A DNA stretch of 33,880 nt from Apiotrichum sp. Y4204 (Eukaryota > Basidiomycota > Tremellomycetes > Trichosporonales > Trichosporonaceae), in assembly GCA_025531455.1 (NCBI GenBank), contig JAMYHL010000150.1:1-33880 (forward strand). Direction: 5' to 3'. The notes beneath the pieces are model-generated. The model saw only the letters and a list, made by a program, of their open reading frames with translations. It was not told the DNA's origin and did no database searches. Below are positions 1-9,013 of the stretch, one piece after another (within the stretch, counting starts at the first letter, position 1; each line of letters starts with the position of its first letter). A program made the position numbers and the translations under genes.

Positions 1-70
1 TCTTAGAACCTCCACTTCTAGCACGTGATACGACTACGCGGTGTAGTTTGGGTTTAGCCATACTTCGTAG

Positions 71-851
71 TCTTACACCGCTGCCGGTTTCTACACGAGA
101 AAGGGCTCATACGCGCTGCTTGTCCTTGCCGCTTGCGACGCCGATCGACGGTTCACATACGCGCAGTTCGGCTTTGCAGGCGCGTCGAGCGACATGAGAG
201 CGCAACAATCGAGTGATCTTCACCTCTACCCAGAGCGGTTTTTCGACCAGGACGAGCACATACTAGGCGATTCCGGCTTTGTCTGCACCAGCAATGTAAT
301 TGCAATGTACAAGAAAGAGCGCGGAGGAATATTGAAGAACTACAGGGTACGTTGCAGAGAACGCACTCAAAAACGGCTCAAAAACGCGCGAATTCACATG
401 TCGAGTTCGCCACTCGCGAGCGACCATCTGAGGCTGATTTCTCCAGAAATACTTCAATGAGAGGGTCGCGCCGGCTCGCGTACGTGTAGAGCACGCCTTT
501 GGGATGCTCAAGATGCGCTGGCGCCTTCTCCGCCGCGCGAACCTGCGCATGGAGAGCGAAAACGATCACGCCAAGGCTTGGTTGATCGTCATGTCAGCCA
601 TGGTGTTGCACAACCTGTTTATCGAGTCTGCTAAACACCATTGGACAGAGGCAGAGTATCAGGAGTACCTCAACACCGAAGGACAGGACCTCGGGCTGCC
701 TCCTGCTACTGAGTTGGAGGCGCACATGGTACAGACGGCTGCTCACCAACGCCGAGAGCGGTTGGCCTTCGAGATGGCTCGACATGACACGTCCTTAACG
801 GCTCGGGAATTCCACACAATGTTTGCCAGGCCACAGCGGGCCACCCAGTAA
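71..851 (+). CDS. PIF/Harbinger transposase (DDE_Tnp_4), 3' part, cut by window edge
   Basis: The gene encodes the C-terminal 226 residues of a Harbinger-type DDE transposase, which cuts and joins the element's DNA ends. The model has two exons, 71-346 and 447-851, joined by a GTACGT...CCAG intron (347-446). The splice keeps frame and joins LKNYR to KYFNERV. Recognisable pieces are FYTRKGSYALLVL, ILGDSGF (the second catalytic Asp of the family) and VRVEHAFGMLKMRWRLL (the catalytic Glu plus the usual GLK-R-RxL signature), followed by MVLHNLF near the C-terminus. The first catalytic Asp (family DGT motif) should lie upstream and is not seen. A TAG at 68-70 precedes the open stretch and may be a 3' splice site, so the 5' limit is uncertain. 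No frameshift or stop was seen in the visible part. It is convergent with the partner gene that ends at 1179. Confidence 0.85.
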
Positions 852-1178
852 TGCTAAAGACGTGAATCAAGCATGGATAGAAAGCCCTCACTGACCTCTT
901 TCCCCCCATGCTTGCGTTCTCAAAATGCATTGAGAATTGAGCATGTAAATGACTAACGGGTCATCATGGCCGTTCGTGCGACATGATCGAGAAGTTGATC
1001 GAGAAGGGCGCAGTTCTTGATCGCACTCCACATTCCGCAACATCCACTCTTACAAACCTTCATCCTGACTACTGACCGTTTTTCTCGATTTCTCAGCCAA
1101 AACGCAATGCATCTTCGATTCCAAGGGTGGGTCTGGTAGCCCCAGGACAGGTGCACCAGCCCCCGAAGCCACGTCCCC

Positions 1179-1738
1179 TCAGGTGATGTCCCGCGCGAGT
1201 TCTAGCGCCATACGTTGGAGTTCATTGATTGGAGTGTGTGGGTTACTCATCTGCAGGATCTTGAGGTACTCCATGATCCGCTTGTTGAACTGCTCGTTGC
1301 GCCGCTGTTCTAGAGCCTCTTTGCGCACGCTGAGTAGTTCGGCATGTCTGGCGGCATCATTGCGCTCCTTCTGCTCCATTGCCTCGAGCAGTTTGGCGTT
1401 GTAGAGCCGTTTTTCCTCTCGATACCGCCGCTCCGCGAGGGCCTGCTCCTCGATTGTGCGCGTTTGCCGCTCGAGCGACTCGGTTGTACTCGAATACCAC
1501 TCAGAATCGGCGTTTCTGGTGCGACGGCCACCTGTACAAGCATGAGAACAGTCCCAAGGTTGTCCCCATTACTCACGAGTTGCAGAATCGGTTAAGGAGC
1601 GCGGTACATTGCGGCTCGAGGACGACGAGCTAGAGGGCGTCACCGCAAGCGGAGCCGCACTAGGGGAGCGGCTGCCTCTGGGGCCGCGGCCCAGCGGCTC
1701 GAACAGCGAGATAGAACCAGAACTGCTACTGAACGGCG

Positions 1739-1788
<50 letters not shown>

Positions 1789-2912
1789 GCCTGGCGGCGT
1801 CGGCGTCCCAGATTAGAGACATTTTGAGTGGCAACCTCCATGATCGACGACGTGTTCGAGGACGAACCGGCAAGTGTCGAGTACGTTGCTCTAGAGGACG
1901 CGAAGATCGCCGAGAGACGGTCGAAATCTGGGCAGAGGCGGCGCTGGGTCTCTAGGCCATTAGTAGGAGGTTGACAGCATGAGAACGGCTCGCGGTGCGG
2001 CTCGCCTTGCGGTGCGGCTCGCCTTGCGGTGCGGCTCGCCTTGCGGTGCGGCTCGCCTTGCGGTGCGGCTCGCCTTGCGGTGCGGCTCGCCTTGCGGTGC
2101 GGCTCGCCTTGCGGTGCGGCTCGCCTTGCGGTGCGGCTCGCCTTGCGGTGCGGCTCGCCTTGCGGTGCGGCTCGCCTTGCGGTGCGGCTCGCCTTGCGGT
2201 GCGGCTCGCCTTGCGGTGCGGCTCGCCTTGCAGTGCGGCTCGCCTTGCAGTGCGGCTCGCCTTGCAGTGCGGCTCACGCTAGCCGTCTAGTACGCACCTA
2301 TCATGGTACCCTCGACACTGGCCCGCTGGCCGTTACCTAGGATGATCGTTGAGCCGCTGCCAGCTCCTGTCTCTTCGCGCGCGGCGTCCACCTCCTTCCA
2401 ACGTTGATAAAGCATGTTTACCTGTCATTTTAGCAGCGTTGCAGGCTGCGCACCTCCTCGACTGTGTGGCTTTAGTAAGCCACACAGTCGAGGAGGTGCG
2501 CACCACTAGTACTAGTACTCACTCGGCGAGTAATAGCAGGGGCCGTTCTCTTTGTAGGGCAGTGGTTCTTGCGCAACCAGGCCTCGATCTCGACGGAGAC
2601 GGTGCTCTGGCTCGCACCTCCAAACCCTCCATGGAAGCGGGCCCAGGAGTGCGGTTGCGTCTCGAAAAACTGCAGGAGAAGATCATAGGAGGTTGGCGAG
2701 CCGTTAATGGCGTCTTTGGCCCAGTGTTTGTCCTGTTCAACCCAGCAAGGCCAAAGAGGAGCTGTTCGGCGGTCTAGGGACACCGAGGAGACAGGTTGAG
2801 TCGAGGAGAACCGGGGTGGGTGCGGATCGAGCGGTCTGCCAACCACCCCACCGAGGGGCGCAGTACCAGCTCGGCTGTCCACTCGCGGTCGAGCTTCAAA
2901 TGGGTCGTTCAT
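1179..2912 (-). CDS. Harbinger partner protein: Myb/SANT-like N-terminus plus coiled coil, 400 aa
   Basis: Four exons, complement(1179..1531, 1577..1951, 2337..2421, 2523..2912), give an uninterrupted 400-aa protein. Introns are 45, 385 and 101 nt, all GT-AG and phase-consistent. Residues 55-150 resemble the Myb/SANT-like domain of fungal Harbinger second proteins: CWVEQDKHWAKDAI, then AITRRVNMLYQRWKEVD and a TGAGSG turn. A segment ETQRRLCPDFDRL follows, then a 15-Asp run (about 214-228), a Ser-rich linker and a charged Glu/Arg/Gln coiled coil from about 290 to the end. Such proteins are thought to bring the transposase to the nucleus and the element ends; that role is inferred from the family. 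The gene faces the transposase tail to tail, 327 bp apart. The intact frame across three introns suggests a fairly young or still selected element. Confidence 0.75.
1741..1788. repeat. (TCG)16 microsatellite inside a coding exon
   Basis: Sixteen perfect TCG triplets. On the minus strand they encode the Asp run of the Harbinger partner protein. Because the period is three, length change would alter only the number of Asp residues and not the frame. Confidence 0.95.
1997..2268. repeat. 17-bp minisatellite, 16 full copies, within an intron
   Basis: The unit is GCGGCTCGCCTTGCGGT, repeated 16 times head to tail. Thirteen copies are identical; the last three (2218-2268) carry one change (GCAGT for GCGGT), and degenerate partial units flank the array. 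Since 17 is not a multiple of three, all frames stay open and give spurious Arg/Ala-rich open frames on both strands. By splice phase the array lies inside intron 2 (1952-2336) of the minus-strand Harbinger partner gene, so it need not be translated. Confidence 0.95.
2447..2502. repeat. Perfect 26-bp inverted repeat with 4-nt loop, within an intron
   Basis: The left arm (2447-2472) begins TGCGCACCTCCTCGAC. The right arm (2477-2502) is its exact reverse complement, and the loop is TAGT. The hairpin sits inside the 101-nt intron 1 (2422-2522) of the Harbinger partner gene, between a GTGAGT donor and a GCTAAAAT branch region with a GACAG acceptor, so the coding frame is not broken. Confidence 0.97.
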
Positions 2913-3402
2913 GCCGTCCTTTGCTCGGAGATGCTTGAAAAAAGGTGGAGATGTAGAGAAGAAGGTGCTCTACAACCCTGCGGTGTTGGAAGATGCATGC
3001 GCCATCTAATTGGCTGGTTGCAGAGCCGTAAACTGAAAAATGGAGTTGAAAGACGATTTCGGCTTTTTCAGTTCATTTTTCAATTTGCACGGCATCAAAT
3101 TTGCTAATTGCCCCATTAGGAAACTGTAATTGAAAAATGTCAGGGTAAAAACGATTATTGACTAGGGCTAGTGGGAAACGAGTGCCCTCCACAGAAACTG
3201 CAAGCTTGGCATTCTCCGACACCCAGGCACTGTCTGTGTTAGTTATCACGATCTCGTGAATGCTTTCTTATCCCCGACTCTACCACGTCGGTGCCGACAC
3301 GGACACCAAGTCAATTGCGGTCCAATGTCTCTGATGCATTGCACAGGCAAGCATAATCTCTAGGGTATGTATCTATTTCTCTATCCTCTATTCCCCTGAT
3401 TA
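2913..3402. other. Intergenic AT-rich tract with nested inverted repeats; probable transposon flank
   Basis: This is the 5' flank of the Harbinger partner gene. An AT-rich stretch at about 3029-3160 holds two short perfect inverted pairs: AACTGAAAAA (3031-3040) with its complement at 3064-3073, and CATTTTTCAATT (3074-3085) with its complement at 3128-3139. TTGAAAAATG-like words recur. This could be the subterminal or terminal region of the element, but the other end lies outside the window, so no terminal repeat or target duplication can be confirmed. From 3160 to 3402 I see nothing recognisable. Confidence 0.45.
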
Positions 3403-5796
3403 TTACCATGCCATCCACTCGCCATACATGTTTGGTGCGTCGCCACGCACAAACGCCTCAAACGTGCGCTTGAGGACAGCGCCCCACGACAGCTCACTGT
3501 GATCGTCCATCGTCTTGGTCAACAAGTTGGCTGAGAAGGCTGCAGCTTGCCGTGCGCCTCCTTGCGCCGCAGAATTTGCCGCTTCCTGCGCCGCCGCCGC
3601 CCTCTTCCGGGCCGCCAGCTCGCCTTTAGCGAAGAGAGGACCGAGGTCGGGGTAGTTGTGTGCCGGATCAAGGGGGCGCGACCTGGTGTGAGCAGGTAGA
3701 GGGGGTGCAATGGTCGGAGAAAAGTACTGATCAATCTGGATCGCCCCACCACCACAATGAACATCACCGGTGCTCCAGAGTCCCAAGCACTACTCACCAT
3801 CCGCTATGAAAGTGATAGCTAAATGCGCCCCGGAAGAAGGTGTCGAAGCCCAGTGCGGGGGTAGTTAGATTTGTCTCAAAGAGGTCGGAGAATCTGGAGG
3901 GGTGTCAACGGAATGAAGAGCAGAATGCTCACTTGGTAAATGCAGGGTAGGGAGGACGGTCGCGCTGGACGCCCTCGATGTTAAGCCGCGCCGGGTCAAA
4001 CAGCGCGTCGGGGGCACGAACCAGCAAGCGATCCAGATGGGCGTGAGAGAGGTATCGCTCGATGGCATCGGGGAGCATATCGCCACCGTGTGCCAGTGCC
4101 GTCATCAAAATAACTTTGCCAAGCGCCGAGCCCTTGTGCAATTTCAAGACCGCGGTGGTGTACTCGGCAGCCGTTCCCTGGCGATACGCAAACTGGCCGC
4201 GGTAGTTCCACAGCTCTTCCCAGTCGCGAAGGAAGAGCGTATCGGGCTCGGCGTATATGCCCCCGAAACGGTACGTGAGGACGAAGCGTGCCATGTGGGA
4301 CAGCTCCACCAAGCTGGCATACGTCTTCGGACGGCCTTCCGCTGCTCCTTCAGACTCGTCCTCGAAAGCGGTCACTTTGCGCCACCCCTGGAGCTCCGGG
4401 ACGGCATCAAGCTGTTCAGTAGTGTTCCACTCGCGAAACTGCACAACTTGCGCAAATCGTCGGTGAAGGAACGGCGCCGCCCACGGGTCTGCGCGTAGAC
4501 GTTCGTTGAGACTCTTCAACCGACGGTTGGGAAGAGAGGCAGTGAACCCGGGTGTGACCCACACCCACAGCTCCGGGCGACACGTTCCGTGCACCGTCTT
4601 CGATGCCTCCTCTACCAAGTCATCGAGCCCCAAGTTCTGTGTGTAAAGCCACGAGAGGATCGCTGTGTAGGGTTTATCGCTAAACGGCCCAAACCAGAAC
4701 ATGTGGAGTATGCGCGGAGGGCCGTCACAAGGGCTTTCGCGCTCAGAGAGCGGCGCGATGGGTATGAGAGGCGGCGGTAAATGGAGCGGGTATCGTGCCG
4801 CGTCAAGACTGCGATCCGCGGGAGTAACGGGCATCCACTCTGACATTGTCGTTTTCCATCCCGTTTCGATGTACGAAGCCTGCATATCTGATGCAAACTG
4901 TGTCCCACGCACGCGCACACCGTCTAGCCTCCCAGCCAGGCGCAGTAGCTCAAGACAATCACGCACATGCTGCGGTCAGCTATAAAGCCTCGCGTACACC
5001 CACCCTTCCCGTGCCGTAGTCACAGCGCTCCAGCACTAGATCGAGGTCGATCATGCTGCCCGCAACCGGGCGGGGAGGAAACCCGTATGCTGTGAGAGGA
5101 GGCGAAACATACTCGCGCTCGGGCCCGCCGCCGACAATGTCGAACTCGGCGTCCACCAGCTTGTCATTCAGCAGAGCTTCTTTGTCATTGCGGCCGTATG
5201 CTTCCAGCAGCTGTGGGGAAACAAGAGGATTCGGGAGTGCGCTCCTGAGATGCACGTCGCCGGGGACTGATGTCAGGACTGCCGTTCCACTAAAACACAC
5301 CTCTGGCGGCACTGGGATGGTGTCCGCTGAGCACCTCCCACTCCCACACCTTTATGATCTCCTGGGAAGTGAACACACGGGTGTCGCCGCGGAGGGCAGC
5401 ACGGATGGGGCCGGTGTCCCCTCCTATCAGACCGAGCCTCTCGGCTGCAGACCGGAGCCCGGTGAAGAAGAGCAAGAGGCCGGCGAGGTAGACAACCGCA
5501 CGAATGAATCGGGGCAGTCGCTGAAACCGCCTGACCGTGCGCTGGGACAACGGTATGGGTACTTCGACATATCGCCGTGGTGGTGGGCGGGATTGATAGT
5601 ATGACGCATCGCCGCCGGACGTGCCGTATGCGCCTGAGAAGAGTGTTCCAAGCGGCATGCGCACCCATGTTACGTAGCGCGACGGGTGGCCGTGGTAGTG
5701 GTCGGACATGGCGCCGGCGCCGTCCGAGAGTAGAAAACTGTCCTGCATGGGCAGCGCGCCGCGCTGCTGCGTCTTGATCTGACCAAACACTGACAT
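3403..5796 (-). CDS. Type II membrane glycosyltransferase with DXD sugar-binding domain (GT32-like), about 705 aa
   Basis: The best model is complement(3403..3682, 3798..3893, 3933..4969, 5004..5210, 5299..5796), 705 aa. A basic cytosolic N-terminus precedes one membrane helix (about residues 97-114, AVVYLAGLLLFFTGL), the usual layout of a Golgi transferase. The catalytic region starts near RILHMFWFGPF (about 321-331) and contains LSHMARFVLTYRFGGIYAEPD (about 458-478), matching the Gly_transf_sug family where the motif binds metal and nucleotide sugar. Here the usual D-x-D reads E-P-D. The C-terminal exons join as FHSGWSRPLDPA and NYPDLGPLF, also family-like. Introns are 115, 39, 34 and 88 nt. 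The first intron (5211-5298) is the weak point: its acceptor TTTCCCCACAG is strong but the donor is uncertain, and homologous-looking sequence continues in another frame. The sugar donor and acceptor cannot be told. Confidence 0.75.
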
Positions 5797-8700
5797 TCGG
5801 CCGGAGACGTGAAGGGGAAATGAATGTCAGGTGAGTGAGCGTAGTAGATTCGAGATAGCGGGCAAGTAGATTTTGCGATGGATATCAGAAGAAAGAAGCA
5901 AAGGCCTTGATCCACTGCACCCCAATCCTCCGATATACGATACGATGGAGTGCAACGGGAGATGCTCGAGATGACACGACATCCCACTCACCGTTTGCTG
6001 CTCGCCGCTCGGTTCGGGTGCGCGGATCCCCTTGGCTGAGCCAGGATGCGTCAGGTGTTGCGCCCCCCGTCCCCAGTCTGTTACCAGATTCTCTCCTGGC
6101 CACCTGGAACTGCGCCACCACCGCAGTACTGAGCACACATCATCAGCGCCATCAACGAGAGCTGTAAAGAGAACATGATACACAGATTGTCGCGCAAGCT
6201 TAGTTTTGGTCAGAAACGTTAGATATCCAGAAAAAGGTTAGCTCTGCTCATCCTTGATGGTTGTTTTGAAACGATGTTCAATGTCAACCCGTTCTACCCT
6301 ATCCCCCTACCTGTTCTGTCCTTCAGACGACCTGGCAAGTGGAACAATAGGGGGTAGATCCGCAGGGCTGAAAAGGCTGCAGGTGCCACGGGCCGCAGTC
6401 CTACTGGTCCCGCCGATCCCGGTTGATCCGCTCGCGGCGTGCGCGCCATGCCGCTGAGGGCGCCGGGGATCCGGGGGATCTGTCGGTGGCGCCTGACTAG
6501 TTCCAAGCTCCGATCTTCCGAGCTTCCGAGATGTGGTTCTGCATATAGGGGAACTTGAAGCCTTGAAGTGAGAGCATGAGAGAAACGTTGATCCGACGGC
6601 TCCGAAGCTGCGGGTCCCGATATCATAGCTGCAATTTCAGGAGTGAGGGGAGAAGTACATCAGGTGATGGTCAAAGGAGAGTCGTGACGATTTCTGTGCA
6701 TTTCTATAAGTGAGCCTAGCACAGTACGCTTCTGTTGTTTCCTGGCGGTGTCGTCAACTCACTCAGATAGTGAACAGTCAAAGCCAAAACAGCGTCCGCA
6801 TCATGAGATGCTCATTTGCCAAGAGAAGTGAGTTGAACTGAACGGAGTTGGAGTGTGCCAACTGCGGTCTCGAGCTACGGTCGCAATGATCATATTCCAT
6901 ATTGCATGCAAACGTGCGATCCTGGTCGCAGTCGTCGCAGTAACGAACCCTGTCTGGTGACAGAAACGGTGTCCAAAAAAGTTAGAGGAACTACGGTCAA
7001 ACCGTCAAGAAAAAAAACCACCCCTTCTTGTAGGGTCCAGCCCATATGGTCGGTACATCGTTGACCGCTCGACATCAGATTAGCAGAAATATGTGTAAGT
7101 CCTCGTTGACAAGCATGGCTGAGCCGGGCTGTGGGAATTGAGGAACGTGTGGGAACGGGCTGTCATGCGCTGTCACGCTCAACAGCAATACAAGACCGAC
7201 CATTGAGTGGGGCAGTTTGGCAACATGGTGACCGAGGGGACTCGTTACTCGCTACCAGAGGGCTTGGGCTGATGTTTTTTAGCAGAGAGGGAAACGGTTT
7301 TGGACGTGCTCTGCATGCCCGGCAGTACGGCCGTACGGCAGTTTGGCTGGGGCAAATGGTTCCGCAGTCTTGGCCAGCTTGGCCAGCTTGGCCTCCACCC
7401 ACCCCTTGCAGCCGTGTGCCGTTGTACGACGGTAAGTGCAATGAGCCGAAATAGAACAGCTGGGCAATCGCACAGGCGCGCCAAGCGAGCGCTTGGATCT
7501 TCTTGTAATTTTTGTTTTCGGATATATCTGCAGGTTCACAGGTGACACACGGAACATTGTCGGCAGCATGCTGCATGCAACATGCACGATGCGGTGCGCG
7601 GAGCGTGCCCTCCGCAGGTTGGGCAGCGTGGCAACCCATGCATGCACGCATGCCTTGCAAGCAACGTGCAACTTGATAATTATCCGTGACTATGACTGGT
7701 GCTGCAGCTCAGCACATGGGCCGTTCGGCAGCCCGTATCTTGCCCCCAAACGCCATCGAGCCCAATTACAAACCACTGGATGCAGTAGAATGCAAAGCAA
7801 AGCAAGACTCACCTGACACAGATTGGAAGCAACTCGTGCTCCACTGACCCGGCTCCAAAGAAGGCAGAGTGGACAGCGGAGCGCGTTCTCCGGCATCCGC
7901 GACGACGTCCACGCACGTACTCAATAAGTGGCCAATGGATGATCTCAACGATCTCACGATCTGCAGTCTGTATATCGAAGCTGTGTGTTAGTTGCGGATC
8001 AGAAGCACACTGACAGTTGAGTGTGATCGGACGACAAATACGTCATGAGTAGATGATCAGTTCATTAGAAATGGGTATTGTCATCCTCTGGTCTCTGCCC
8101 CTCCAGCCTCTGGCATGCATGCACCCAAATTAGAGAGAGCTCAGTGACGAAAATAAACACTGGCAATCTAATCCTCCCTTTTTGCCACCAACTTCAAAAC
8201 ACAAAGGACGAAAAAACTAACGTAAATGGACAGCAATTAGAAGGTCGGTTACCCAAGGCCTGGACTGATCTAATTCAGATTCAGATGCAGAGATCAGGTC
8301 CAAGGTCCAAAGCGGAGGTCGAGAGTTGTGTGTGCCCCCCGCCCGGCAAGAGATCAAATGCGCCTTGCTTCCTGTGCCGGCTGTGCCGGCTGTGCCCTTT
8401 ACGCCCTTTACGCACTTTACGCCCTTTACGCCTGTCCTCTGATCGTCCGCGCCTATGCGGCCCCCCCCTGCCCTGTCCAGAAGATCAGGAGATCTCCTAT
8501 CCTTTCCCCTTCCCCCAGCTCACTCACACCCAATGGCTCGGTTCCGCTGCACCTCGCCCAAAACCTTTGTACACCCGTTGCCCATATACAAACCCGGTCT
8601 GGTGTCTGGCACGAACAATCTTCCGCCACTACGACCGTACAGCCTTACCATTCCCCCCCCCCCTCCATTCTCGTCACATCGTCGCAGCCGCTGTCCTCGA

Positions 8701-8960
8701 TGCTTCTCCCGGCATAACAACCACCCACTACGCGCTTGAGCATCCTGCATACGGTGTAAGAAAGCGTTCTCTGCGTCTCGTCGCTTGTGCTCTGCTTCAT
8801 CACATTTGACAGCTGCATCACGCGTCACGCCCGTCCCATCGCAGAGCTCATCCCGCGGCCCACTGGCAGTCCGATAATATAGTTACCAGCGTAGTGTCCA
8901 GACCGCTCCGACCCCGACACGCATCCCATCGACAACCATCACTGTAGATGAACAAAGGCC
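5797..8960. other. Divergent intergenic region between glycosyltransferase and TRK transporter
   Basis: These 3.2 kb separate two genes transcribed away from each other, so both promoters should lie here. I found no open frame with family resemblance, tRNA or transposon signature. Short repeats are visible: about three copies of a CTTGGCCAG-like word near 7370-7395, a cluster of GCATGC/TGCATG words at about 7565-7665, and period-9 arrays at 8372-8432. The C-rich stretch at about 8330-8680 looks like promoter or leader sequence. Confidence 0.6.
8372..8432. repeat. Two adjoining period-9 tandem arrays in the TRK upstream region
   Basis: CTGTGCCGG occurs twice plus a partial third (8372-8397). 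It runs directly into four copies of CTTTACGCC (8397-8432), one of which ends in A instead of C. The distance to the TRK start codon is about 530 bp. Confidence 0.9.
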
Positions 8961-9013
8961 ATGCCGCCCACCATGGAACTTCCAAAACATCTTCGCCTGC
9001 CGGGCTTCTTTGA
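8948..9013 (+). promoter_or_regulatory. Overlapping upstream ORF of the TRK transcript (22 codons with stop)
   Basis: An ATG at 8948 opens a short frame that is out of phase with the TRK coding sequence and ends in TGA at 9011-9013, beyond the TRK start at 8961. If the transcript starts upstream of 8948, initiation here would bypass the main start. The main frame has two early ATGs; the second, at 8973, sits in a near-ideal context (GCCGCCCACCATGG), which could favour leaky scanning to it. Function is inferred from position only. Confidence 0.5.

Noticed and set aside
1979..2340. Several overlapping Arg/Ala/Gly-rich open frames of about 100 codons on both strands
   Set aside because: They are by-products of a 17-bp tandem repeat, which keeps all frames open. 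The array lies in an intron of the minus-strand gene.
2349..2777. Plus-strand open frame of 142 codons
   Set aside because: It is antisense to two exons of the Harbinger partner gene and has no family-like motifs.
7163..7660. Minus-strand open frame of 165 codons in the intergenic region
   Set aside because: Cys/Ala-rich and overlapped by several equally long frames on both strands. No domain or splice structure was seen.
8078..8809. Plus-strand open frame of 243 codons upstream of the TRK gene
   Set aside because: Low-complexity Arg/Pro/Leu translation over period-9 repeats and C-runs, with no recognisable domain. It more likely lies in the TRK promoter or leader.
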